Positions 8,628 to 16,594 of a DNA stretch of 35,972 bases are shown piece after piece (the stretch's first letter is position 1; each line of letters starts with the position of its first letter). The position numbers were made by a program, and so were the translations under genes. Below the pieces are notes generated by a model. It had not been told where the DNA came from and made no database searches. It was given only the letters and a program-made list of their open reading frames with translations. This DNA is from Dysgonamonadaceae bacterium (GTDB lineage Bacteria; Bacteroidota; Bacteroidia; Bacteroidales; Azobacteroidaceae), in contig JAIRLY010000329.1 in assembly GCA_031259075.1 (NCBI GenBank), positions 1 through 35,972 on the forward strand. The letters run 5' to 3'.

Positions 8628-10285
8628 AAATTAAACGCGAATTACGTATCTATCTTTATTCTTTCTGCTTTTTTTGTTTTTTTGCAAGCCTGATTGTGAT
8701 TTCTTTTATCAGTAAAGAAAACGAACTGAAAACAAAAATCATAGAATCCGATCAGATTGTATATGCTAAAATTGTAAATAATTATATCGAAAAAAATCAT
8801 TTGCAACCGGATAACCTAAACAAATTGTCTGATCTCTCCTTTCTTTTCCCCGAAAATATACATCTTACCGTTTTGAACAAAAAAGGAGATCTCCTTTTCG
8901 ATCAATTTGCTTTGAATGAAAATTTTGAACAGAAAAAAAACATCAAATTTTTGTATTATAAAAAGTTGAAAAAAGATTATATCATTCGTATCGGTTTCCC
9001 TTACACCTCCGAAATAAAGGATTTCTTAAAACCGAACTTGATGTATATCGTTTTCATCATTTTACTCTTTATTTTAGGATTCCTTTTTTTGTCTTTTGTT
9101 TACAATAGTTTTAGTTATTCCATAAAAAAGATGAAATATTATTTAACTTGTTTTCGCAGAGATGAAACTTTCCCGTCTCATATTTCTTTTGCAGATGAAA
9201 AATTAAGCGAAATTCAAGCCCTGATTGTCGAAATTTGTAATCAATTGGAATTAAATAAAAAAGGAATTTTACTCGAAAGGGAAAAATTATTGGAACATTT
9301 CCATTTTGCCGAAGAAGGAATTTCATTTTTCACGCCTTCATTTGAGAATATTTATACAAACTCTCATTTTATTCAATACTTGAATATCCTGTTAAATCAA
9401 ACGACTTTTGATGTGAATATCCTGTTCACAAGTCCTGTATTTGGTAAATTCGTGAAATTCCTTAAAAATCCGGAAAAGAAAAATACATTCAGCAAGAAAC
9501 TCCATGCCAACGGGCGTCATTTTTTCGTACAAGTGATCCTGTTTGACGATAAAAGTTTCGAGATTATTATCCGGGATATTTCAGGGATCGAAGAAAACGA
9601 TTTCGACAAGACGGCAATGACAAACAATATAGCCCACGAACTCCGCACTCCGGTAACCGGTGTACGCGGTTATCTCGAAACACTGATCGAGCACAAAAAC
9701 CTTCCTCCGGAAAAAAAAGACGAATATATGCAACGGGCTTATGCGCAGATCGTACGACTTTCCGATATTATTCAAGACATCACACTTCTCTCAAAGACAA
9801 AAGAAGCGCCTCAATATTTCACGACGGAAGACGTTAACATTCACGAAATGTTGCGTGATTTAATTGAAATAGACTTGAAAGAAGCTATCGAAAAAAACAA
9901 AAGTACCGTAAACATCCAAGTCTCCGAAAAAGTGATAATAAAAGGAAACCGCACACTCCTGTATTCCATATTCGGAAATTTGGTTAATAACGCGCTTAAA
10001 CACGCCGGAGAAAACACTGCGATCACCATTCATAATTACATGGAAGACGATAATTATTACTATTTCTCCGTCTCCGACAATGGGACGGGCATTGAAGAAA
10101 AACATCTTAAATCTATTTTTGAACGATTCTACCGGATTAACGAAGGACGAACGAGAGACAAAGGAAGTTCCGGATTGGGATTGCCGATTGTAAAAGATGC
10201 GGTCAATTTTCACAAAGGAGAAATATTAGCTAAAAACAAAACCGGCGGCGGATTGGAATTTTTGTTTACACTACGTAAGAAATAA
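8624..10285 (+). CDS. phoR: PhoR-like membrane sensor histidine kinase
   Basis: Two TM segments, H-box NNIAHELRTPVTGVRGYLETL, N-box FGNLVNNALKHA, G-boxes SDNGTGIEEKHL and GSSGLGLPIVK. Confidence 0.9.
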   Translation: MKIKRELRIYLYSFCFFCFFASLIVISFISKENELKTKIIESDQIVYAKIVNNYIEKNHLQPDNLNKLSDLSFLFPENIHLTVLNKKGDLLFDQFALNENFEQKKNIKFLYYKKLKKDYIIRIGFPYTSEIKDFLKPNLMYIVFIILLFILGFLFLSFVYNSFSYSIKKMKYYLTCFRRDETFPSHISFADEKLSEIQALIVEICNQLELNKKGILLEREKLLEHFHFAEEGISFFTPSFENIYTNSHFIQYLNILLNQTTFDVNILFTSPVFGKFVKFLKNPEKKNTFSKKLHANGRHFFVQVILFDDKSFEIIIRDISGIEENDFDKTAMTNNIAHELRTPVTGVRGYLETLIEHKNLPPEKKDEYMQRAYAQIVRLSDIIQDITLLSKTKEAPQYFTTEDVNIHEMLRDLIEIDLKEAIEKNKSTVNIQVSEKVIIKGNRTLLYSIFGNLVNNALKHAGENTAITIHNYMEDDNYYYFSVSDNGTGIEEKHLKSIFERFYRINEGRTRDKGSSGLGLPIVKDAVNFHKGEILAKNKTGGGLEFLFTLRKK

Positions 10286-10508
10286 GGCTTGAAAGAGTGA
10301 AGGCACGTTCGCATCCCTTGATATTTAGAATTATTCCTCAAATAATAAGAAAGTTGTGGTTTTTTTTGCAAATCTTGTGCAACCGGAACCTTCTGTATTT
10401 ACGGTACGATGCAGTACGATACAATAAGGCGATAGAATAAAAACACTTCAATATCAATATTTTATGTTCAGCGGAGTGAAATACGGTAAAATATAGTAAG
10501 CTTATTTT

Positions 10509-10544
10509 AGTCCCCGATTTCAAGGGGCGGGGACTGTTTTTTTG
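10509..10544 (+). terminator. Intrinsic terminator
   Basis: AGTCCCC-N13-GGGGACT followed by GTTTTTTT. Confidence 0.75.
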
Positions 10545-10660
10545 TTAAATAGCGACACCGCATCCTCTTCCGCTTTATCGGCTATGTCGATATATGGTTT
10601 CATTGACTTATAATCGCTGTGCCCCGTCCATTTGCCGAAATACGCAAAACAGCGGCTGTG
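10520..10660 (-). pseudogene. C-terminal remnant of a tyrosine recombinase/integrase
   Basis: Minus-strand translation FAYFGKWTGHSDYKSMKPYIDIADKAEEDAVSLFNKKTVPAP*, the HxxY...Y catalytic tail of Bacteroides-type integrases. Confidence 0.75.
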
Positions 10661-10673
10661 CTTTGATGGGTAC

Positions 10674-10736
10674 TTAAATCAAGAATTAATTTCTATTTCC
10701 GAATACAACGGAAAGAAAGCCGTTATCAAAATATAG
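10674..10736 (+). pseudogene. Possible N-terminal remnant of a phage antirepressor (AntA-like)
   Basis: LNQELISISEYNGKKAVIKI*; resembles the start of AntA proteins (ELI.I.E.NGKKAVNARELH) until the junction. Confidence 0.4.
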
Positions 10737-11037
10737 CAGTAGCTTTCCTTATATTGTTGAATCTATTTATCAACTTTTCATCTTTCCTGAGAACTTGCAT
10801 GTTATATTTCATTTGCAAGCGCATAAGCGTATCGGCTTCCACTCCAAGTGCAGCCTCAAACAGGATAGCATTACTTTCCGTAAGCGGCCTGCGTCCGTTT
10901 AGTATTTCGTTAACAACGGAATATGACATTTCCATTTGTTTAGCGAGTTTTTTCTGAGAAATGCCCCTGTATTCTATTTCATCCTTTAATATTTCTCCCG
11001 GATGCGTGGGGCAAAAACCATAACCTAAATTTCCCAT
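10726..11037 (-). CDS. higA: HigA-family antitoxin (XRE HTH)
   Basis: PTHPGEILKDEIEYRGISQKKLAKQMEMSYSVVNEILNGRRPLT. Confidence 0.92.
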   Translation of the reverse strand: MGNLGYGFCPTHPGEILKDEIEYRGISQKKLAKQMEMSYSVVNEILNGRRPLTESNAILFEAALGVEADTLMRLQMKYNMQVLRKDEKLINRFNNIRKATAIF

Positions 11038-11040
11038 AAT

Positions 11041-11358
11041 TTATTTATAATGATTTGACAATTCTATAATATTGCATACCGTAATAATAGTTTCCGATTC
11101 AACCGGTCTTGTTTTGAACTCAATCCTGAATTGGTCGTTTACCCGAACCGATTCCAAACCTTCTTTATCCCCTTTCAATTTTTCGTAACGCAGAGCATTG
11201 TATTTATAAAGTGATTCGACGCAAGGAACTCCTTCTAACAAGTCTATACATTTCTTATAGTTTTTGATTACCTGAAGTTGATAGCGATGCTTCTTATCAC
11301 TACATTTCCCCTCATAGTAGAGTTCTTGCAGGTATTTTTTATCGAATTTCACTTCCAT
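11041..11358 (-). CDS. higB: HigB/RelE-superfamily toxin
   Basis: KYNALRYEKLKGDKEGLESVRVNDQFRIEF...CNIIELSNHYK; directly upstream of higA. Confidence 0.9.
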   Translation of the reverse strand: MEVKFDKKYLQELYYEGKCSDKKHRYQLQVIKNYKKCIDLLEGVPCVESLYKYNALRYEKLKGDKEGLESVRVNDQFRIEFKTRPVESETIITVCNIIELSNHYK

Positions 11359-11377
11359 GATATACTATGTATGAATG

Positions 11378-11385
11378 CAAAGATA
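11378..11385 (-). promoter_or_regulatory. -7 element (TATCTTTG) of higBA module 1
   Basis: TAnnTTTG on the minus strand. Confidence 0.5.
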
Positions 11386-11400
11386 GTGGTTATTTCGATA

Positions 11401-11419
11401 ATTCGCAAAAATCGCGAAT
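11401..11419. promoter_or_regulatory. Inverted-repeat operator ATTCGC-N7-GCGAAT of higBA module 1
   Basis: Perfect 6-bp arms just upstream of the -7; matched by 11848-11865. Confidence 0.6.
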
Positions 11420-11461
11420 GTTTTTTTCCTCTGTGTTTTTTCATTACACCAAAAAGGTCTT

Positions 11462-11659
11462 GTGGAAGCTCAAATAAATTACAATGAAATAATTGATGTG
11501 AAGGCGTCTTATATCGGTACTGCCTATTATGCTGAAAATCCGACACTGCGCAATCCGGTTGATTGGTATAAGATTATTACCTCAATAGCATTGATACTGA
11601 CAGCTATTGCAACTGCGGCGGCTTTGTTCATCGGGTGCAACGCTTTGAAGGGGAATTAG
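11462..11659 (+). CDS. Small putative membrane protein (GTG start), possibly phage-derived
   Basis: WYKIITSIALILTAIATAAALFIGCNALKGN TM segment; no family recognised. Confidence 0.3.
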   Translation: MEAQINYNEIIDVKASYIGTAYYAENPTLRNPVDWYKIITSIALILTAIATAAALFIGCNALKGN

Positions 11660-11676
11660 GGTTTATTATCAATTAA

Positions 11677-11829
11677 AATACAAATATTAAAGAGGGCAAA
11701 TGGCTCAACGAACCCATCGACGCATACAACCACGCAATAGACGCTACGCGCTACGCGGTTATGAGCGAGTTGCTGGAAGGAGAAAGGAAACCGGTAAACC
11801 TGAAACGGCTGGCTAAACAGGCGTATTGA
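11677..11829 (+). pseudogene. C-terminal remnant of phage terminase large subunit
   Basis: NTNIKEGKWLNEPIDAYNHAIDATRYAVMSELLEGERKPVNLKRLAKQAY*; the D.(Y/F)NHAIDA.RYA motif is typical of TerL C-termini. Confidence 0.7.
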
Positions 11830-11847
11830 TGCTGTCAAAAAAAATAC

Positions 11848-11865
11848 ATTCGCTTTTTTGCGAAT
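11848..11865. promoter_or_regulatory. Inverted-repeat operator ATTCGC-N6-GCGAAT of higBA module 2
   Basis: ACATTCGCTTTTTTGCGAAT; matches the module 1 operator with a 1-nt indel. Confidence 0.6.
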
Positions 11866-11882
11866 CGCTAAGAAAAAAGTAT

Positions 11883-11890
11883 TATATTTG
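11883..11890 (+). promoter_or_regulatory. -7 element (TATATTTG) of higBA module 2
   Basis: TAnnTTTG. Confidence 0.5.
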
Positions 11891-11907
11891 CACCGTAAAT
11901 AAGCGAT

Positions 11908-12225
11908 ATGATTGTAACGTTTGAAAAGGAGTACTTGCGCGACCTGTACGAAACGGAAACGACGACGGATAAAAAACACCGCTTCCAGCCCGAAATAGTA
12001 CGGAAATATAGGCAATGTATAAACTTGATGCGCCGCGTAACGGATACAAATGCACTGTTAAAGTATAACGGGCTGAATTTTGAAAATCTGCAAGGCGATA
12101 AGGCGGGTATTTCTTCTATCAGGGTAAACAGGCAATACCGAATCGAATTTACGGTAACAGACAACGGCATTGAACCCGTTGCCAAAATATGTAATATTTT
12201 AGAATTGTCGAACCATTATAAATAA
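11908..12225 (+). CDS. higB: HigB/RelE-superfamily toxin (paralogue of 11041-11358)
   Basis: MIVTFEKEYLRDLYETETTTDKKHRFQPEIVRKY...RVNRQYRIEF...CNILELSNHYK. Confidence 0.9.
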   Translation: MIVTFEKEYLRDLYETETTTDKKHRFQPEIVRKYRQCINLMRRVTDTNALLKYNGLNFENLQGDKAGISSIRVNRQYRIEFTVTDNGIEPVAKICNILELSNHYK

Positions 12226-12233
12226 AAGGTATT

Positions 12234-12578
12234 ATGATTCAGATTAAAGGAGTTGACCCCCGCATGATCGCAAACAATCTTACCCCGTATAAACCAACGC
12301 ATCCGGGCGAATTGTTGAAAGATGAAATAGAATACCGCGGTATTTCACAGCGCAAACTTGCCGCGCAAATGGGCGTAGCTTATTCCGTACTCAATGAAGT
12401 ATTGAACTGCAAACGACCTGTTACTACCGAATATGCTTTACTTTTTGAGGCTGCATTGGGCGTTGACGCCGAACCGCTTATAGGTATGCAAACCGATTAC
12501 AATATACAAACCATCAAACAAAATAAATCGTGGAGCGAGCGCCTCGCCAACGTCCGCAAGGTGGCGGCGGTGCTTTGA
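12234..12578 (+). CDS. higA: HigA-family antitoxin (paralogue of 10726-11037)
   Basis: KPTHPGELLKDEIEYRGISQRKLAAQMGVAYSVLNEVLNCKRPVT. Confidence 0.92.
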   Translation: MIQIKGVDPRMIANNLTPYKPTHPGELLKDEIEYRGISQRKLAAQMGVAYSVLNEVLNCKRPVTTEYALLFEAALGVDAEPLIGMQTDYNIQTIKQNKSWSERLANVRKVAAVL

Positions 12579-12582
12579 CAAG

Positions 12583-13197
12583 TCAATTAAAAGCAATTAT
12601 TATTAATGATTCAATGTGAAATTTGACACCTCGGAGAATAATGTTTATCTTTGCCGATACAATAACAGCACCGGCAATGAATCCGTGGGCTTTTAGCCAA
12701 TCATTAATTTCCGTATTAGAATATTTATCCTTGCACATTGTAACCAATGTATTTACATCACTTGTTTTTAATTTTGTGCCATTAACTTTTTTCAAACCAC
12801 CGTCAATCAATCCTTTCACAAGCCCGTCTTTTTGTATTGTGTACCTCTCTTTAAATAAGTGTTTTTTTACCGCTTCAAGAACCTTTGAGTTATCCAATTT
12901 CAATGTATTAATTACATAGTTATACGCATTTACCATTTTATTATAACCGGTTGAATCACGGTTCGACATAAATTCCGGGAACGGCGTTTTCCTACATCCC
13001 AGTTTTGAATAAAACTCCGGCAATGTTTTTCGTGCGACAAACTCATTTGCCAATTCCATATATTTGGTTTGCAGATCAGTTTTCCGTATATACCCGACAA
13101 TATTTCTATTGTGTGTTATTTCGTGCCAGAATGTTGTCATAGCGTCTGCTTCATCAAACGTGATGCCTTTCGATTCTCCCCGTCCGATTTTCTCCAT
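12583..13197 (-). pseudogene. Fragment of a phage/mobile-element protein with an HEITH (HExxH zincin-like) motif
   Basis: EKIGRGESKGITFDEADAMTTFWHEITHNRNIVGYIRK; no proper 5' region, since the frame meets a stop about 40 nt upstream. Confidence 0.5.
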
Positions 13198-13281
13198 TGC
13201 AGACTGTACCGAACAAAACGGAGTGGAGTGAGGTTGTTAAACCGAATTTTATGGGTCGGTGTATATATCAGAACTTTTATG

Positions 13282-13289
13282 TACATTTG
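13282..13289 (+). promoter_or_regulatory. -7 element TACATTTG
   Basis: TAnnTTTG about 25 nt upstream of the ATPase ATG. Confidence 0.5.
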
Positions 13290-13313
13290 CAAAAAATAAA
13301 AAAGTAAAAGAAT

Positions 13314-14885
13314 ATGAGTAGACGTCGCTTTTTTAACACCACAGGACCCTGTAATCCGGAAAGGCATTACATGTTACCTCCTGAAGACCGTTTAGTTGGT
13401 TCTCAATTAAGCCGTTATATAAAGGATGAATTATATTGGGTTCTACATGCGCCGCGACAGACGGGAAAGACTACTTTCCTGCAAAGCTGGGCGCGCGAAA
13501 TCAATGCGGGCGAAGAAGCCGTCGCCTGCTATGTGAGCGTCGAAGACTGTCAGGGCATAGCAGAACGTGAAGAAGCAATGTTTACAATCTATCAAGACAT
13601 TTGCGATTCTGCCGGAGTAGCAGGAATACCTGTTCCATCTATTGCCGAGAGAAATCCCGAAGGGCTTTTACGTACAACTTTGATTAACTGGGCTCAATTA
13701 GTCGCTCCCAAACCGCTGATTGTTTTATTCGACGAAGTCGATGTACTTGTTGACGAAACTATGGTCAGTTTCTTAAGACAGTTACGCGGAGGATTTGCTA
13801 CTCGCGGAATCGGGAAGTTTCCGATATCCATTGCGCTGGTTGGTATGCGCGACTTGAAAGATTACCTCATCAAAGCCAAAGATGGGAAATCCGTCAATCC
13901 GGGTTCACCTTTCAATATCAAAGAAGATTCGGCTATGTTGTCCAACTTTACCAAAAATGATATAGTTAAACTGTTCGCTCAACGAACGGAAGAAACCGGA
14001 CAGCAAATCACGCAGGAAGCGCTTGATTATGTTTATGAACAATCGGGAGGGCAACCATGGATTGTAAACTCTTTGTTTAAGCGAGCTACTCTCCGCATTC
14101 TGGATGACGAAAGTACGGAAACCGTCACTTTGGAACTTGTCCGTCAAGCGCGGGATCAGATGATAGAAGCGCGGGAAACGCATCTGGATGCTTTAGGAGA
14201 ACGGCTTCGTGATCCGAGAGTGAAATTCGTGATACAGACGATTATTACCGGTAGCAGTAATCCGTTGGGACGAACAGATCCCGAAGTAGCGCTGACCATG
14301 GATTTAGGATTAATAAAATGGGATGCCAACAAGGGGTTCACTATTGCTAATCCTGTTTATGAGGAGATACTTACCCGTTTTATCAGTTCGAAATATCATG
14401 ATTCTTTTCCGCCGCCTTCGTCGTGGCAATGGCAAAAACCAAACGGCGAATTGGATATGGATAATTTACTGCGTGAATTTCAAAAATTCTGGCGGCGACA
14501 TTCGGAGATATGGGAGGAAACAGCCGACTATACCGAAGCGTTTCCACATCTCTTGCTGATGTCATTTCTCCAGCGTGTGACCAATGGAGGCGGTGATATA
14601 AACAGAGAATTAGCCGCCGGTCGCGGACGTATGGATCTACTGGTGGAATATGCCGGAAAAAGCTATATTATCGAAGTGAAAATCATTCATTATTACGACG
14701 GACCTGCCGCTGTCAGGGAAGAAGGATTAGTGCAGATTCAGGGCTATCGCGACAGGATAGACGCTTCGGCGCCGGCTTATTTAGTGATTTTCGACCGTCG
14801 CCCCAAAGCTAAAGAACTGTCGTGGGACAAAAAGATTTCGTGGACAGTAGATGAAACAAGCAATGTAACGATTTTAGGATGTTGA
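13314..14885 (+). CDS. AAA-like ATPase fused to a C-terminal PD-(D/E)XK nuclease-like domain
   Basis: Walker A HAPRQTGKTTFLQSW, Walker B PLIVLFDEVD; C-terminal GRGRMDLLVEYAGKSYIIEVKI (D-x(n)-ExK). Confidence 0.85.
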   Translation: MSRRRFFNTTGPCNPERHYMLPPEDRLVGSQLSRYIKDELYWVLHAPRQTGKTTFLQSWAREINAGEEAVACYVSVEDCQGIAEREEAMFTIYQDICDSAGVAGIPVPSIAERNPEGLLRTTLINWAQLVAPKPLIVLFDEVDVLVDETMVSFLRQLRGGFATRGIGKFPISIALVGMRDLKDYLIKAKDGKSVNPGSPFNIKEDSAMLSNFTKNDIVKLFAQRTEETGQQITQEALDYVYEQSGGQPWIVNSLFKRATLRILDDESTETVTLELVRQARDQMIEARETHLDALGERLRDPRVKFVIQTIITGSSNPLGRTDPEVALTMDLGLIKWDANKGFTIANPVYEEILTRFISSKYHDSFPPPSSWQWQKPNGELDMDNLLREFQKFWRRHSEIWEETADYTEAFPHLLLMSFLQRVTNGGGDINRELAAGRGRMDLLVEYAGKSYIIEVKIIHYYDGPAAVREEGLVQIQGYRDRIDASAPAYLVIFDRRPKAKELSWDKKISWTVDETSNVTILGC

Positions 14886-14980
14886 AAAAAACATTTTCAT
14901 CCGGAATACCGCTACACGATAATGTGATTGGGATGTACATCGAAAAACATTATTACAAAACGGGAACGTATATGAAATAA
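14879..14980 (+). CDS. 33-aa ORF overlapping the ATPase stop
   Basis: MLKKTFSSGIPLHDNVIGMYIEKHYYKTGTYMK*; may be chance or a gene remnant. Confidence 0.2.
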   Translation: MLKKTFSSGIPLHDNVIGMYIEKHYYKTGTYMK

Positions 14981-15003
14981 AAAATGCTAAAATAATTATA
15001 CCG

Positions 15004-15696
15004 ATGGTTCAATTTTATCAGCAAGAACATCGACTGTTAATTTCCGTCGATTGCATTATTCTCGGATTTAAAAACAATGAAATCAACGTTTTAATTATTA
15101 AACGAAAGTTTGAACCAATGAAAGGAGAACGTTCCTTAATGGGCGGTTTTGTTCGTGAAGAAGAAAGTCTGAACGAAACCGTATCCCGTGTCGTGGCCGA
15201 ATATACGGGTGTTGAAAATGTCTATATGGAACAAGTAGGGACATACGGAGAAGTTGCAAGAGATCCGGGCGAACGTGTTGTATCTATCGTATATTACGCG
15301 TTAATTGATATGCAACAATTTGATGATAAATTGAAAAAACAACACAATGCGGAATGGGTTAATATCAATAATGTAGGACAACTTATTCTCGACCACAATC
15401 ATTTTCTGAACGATACGATCCGCTTACTCAAGCGGAGAACGGCTACCCGACCGGTCGGATTTAACCTGTTACCGGAAAAATTCACTTTGCCGCAACTGCA
15501 ATCTCTTTATGAAACGATTTACCAAACGCCATTAGATAAACGTAATTTTCGCAAGAAAATTTTCGAAATGGATATATTGGAAAAATTAGAAGAAAAAGAT
15601 AAAGGTAACTCAAAAAGAGGCGCTTATTATTATAAATTTAATAAAGAAAAATATGATCGCCGCCTGGAAGACGGTTTTTATTTTTCATTCATCTAA
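15004..15696 (+). CDS. araR: NrtR/AraR-type NUDIX-domain transcriptional regulator (arabinose regulator)
   Basis: Degenerate NUDIX domain (GGFVREEESLNETVSRVVAEYTG) with winged-HTH C-terminus, divergent from hydrolases, next to the ara genes. Confidence 0.85.
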   Translation: MVQFYQQEHRLLISVDCIILGFKNNEINVLIIKRKFEPMKGERSLMGGFVREEESLNETVSRVVAEYTGVENVYMEQVGTYGEVARDPGERVVSIVYYALIDMQQFDDKLKKQHNAEWVNINNVGQLILDHNHFLNDTIRLLKRRTATRPVGFNLLPEKFTLPQLQSLYETIYQTPLDKRNFRKKIFEMDILEKLEEKDKGNSKRGAYYYKFNKEKYDRRLEDGFYFSFI

Positions 15697-15742
15697 ACTC
15701 TTTCTTTCCTTTTTTTAAAGCTGTTCTATAACATATTTTTAC

Positions 15743-15762
15743 AAGTGTTTATTTTAACACTT
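15743..15762. promoter_or_regulatory. Putative AraR operator 1: AAGTGTT-TATTTT-AACACTT
   Basis: 20-bp inverted repeat in the -33 region. Confidence 0.6.
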
Positions 15763-15778
15763 ATAAAAAAATTATCAT

Positions 15779-15786
15779 TACCTTTG
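15779..15786 (+). promoter_or_regulatory. -7 element TACCTTTG of the ara operon
   Basis: TAnnTTTG between the two palindromes. Confidence 0.6.
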
Positions 15787-15792
15787 CATCTG

Positions 15793-15822
15793 AAAATAAG
15801 TGTAAAAACTTACACTTATTTT
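15793..15822. promoter_or_regulatory. Putative AraR operator 2: AAAATAAGTGTAA-AAAC-TTACACTTATTTT
   Basis: Perfect 13-bp arms; the core AAGTGTAA-N4-TTACACTT also spans 20 bp. Confidence 0.7.
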
Positions 15823-15869
15823 TCAGACATATAAAACAAATCTTAATGACAGAGCGATTGATTATGTTA

Positions 15870-16547
15870 GAAAAATTAAAACAGGAAGTTTTTCAAGCCA
15901 ATCTGGATTTGGTGAAATATGGTTTAGTCATCTTTACGTGGGGTAATGCCAGTGGAATAGATAGAGAAACAGGACTTGTCGCGATTAAGCCATCGGGAGT
16001 ATCGTACGATAACATGAAAGCGGAAGATATGGTAATCGTCGATTTGTACGGCAATGTGGCGGAAGGTTCGCTCAAACCGTCTTCCGATACGGCAACGCAT
16101 TTGGAACTATACAAAGCTTTTTCTTCCGTAGGCGGTATTGTACACACACATTCTACTTATGCAACAGCTTGGGCGCAAGCCGGTCTGGATATTCCGAACA
16201 TTGGAACTACACATGCCGATTATTTTAATAATTCCATACCCTGTACACGCAATATGACGGAAAAGGAAATAAAAAGCGATTATGAAAAAGAAACAGGCGC
16301 TGTAATTGTCGAACGATTCAAAGATATTAATCCTTTGCATATTCCCGCTGTGTTGGTGAAAAATCATGGGCCTTTTGCTTGGGGCGAAAATCCGGGCCAA
16401 GCGGTACACAATGCAGTTGTAATGGAGCAAGTGGCTAAAATGGCCTGTATCTCCCGTCAAATTAATCCTCATTCTGAAATGAATGATTTGTTAACTGAAA
16501 AACATTTTTATCGTAAACACGGAATGGAAGCTTATTACGGGCAATAG
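15870..16547 (+). CDS. araD: L-ribulose-5-phosphate 4-epimerase
   Basis: [44 protein letters not shown]. Confidence 0.95.
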   Translation, partial: EKLKQEVFQANLDLVKYGLVIFTWGNASGIDRETGLVAIKPSGVSYDNMKAEDMVIVDLYGNVAEGSLKPSSDTATHLELYKAFSSVGGIVHTHSTYATAWAQAGLDIPNIGTTHADYFNNSIPCTRNMTEKEIKSDYEKETGAVIVERFKDINPLHIPAVLVKNHGPFAWGENPGQAVHNAVVMEQVAKMACISRQINPHSEMNDLLTEKHFYRKHGMEAYYGQ

Positions 16548-16594
16548 AACAAACAATAACTTTAATATTTTTAATTCTTAATATTTTTACTAAT

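Noticed and set aside
10300-10316. gcacgttcgcatccct resembles a tRNA T-arm
   Set aside because: No acceptor, D- or anticodon arms can be assembled around it; probably coincidence.
13137-13367. 76-aa minus-strand ORF (MPFRITGSCGVKKATSTHILLLFYF...)
   Set aside because: Antisense to the ATPase start and promoter; no coding features.
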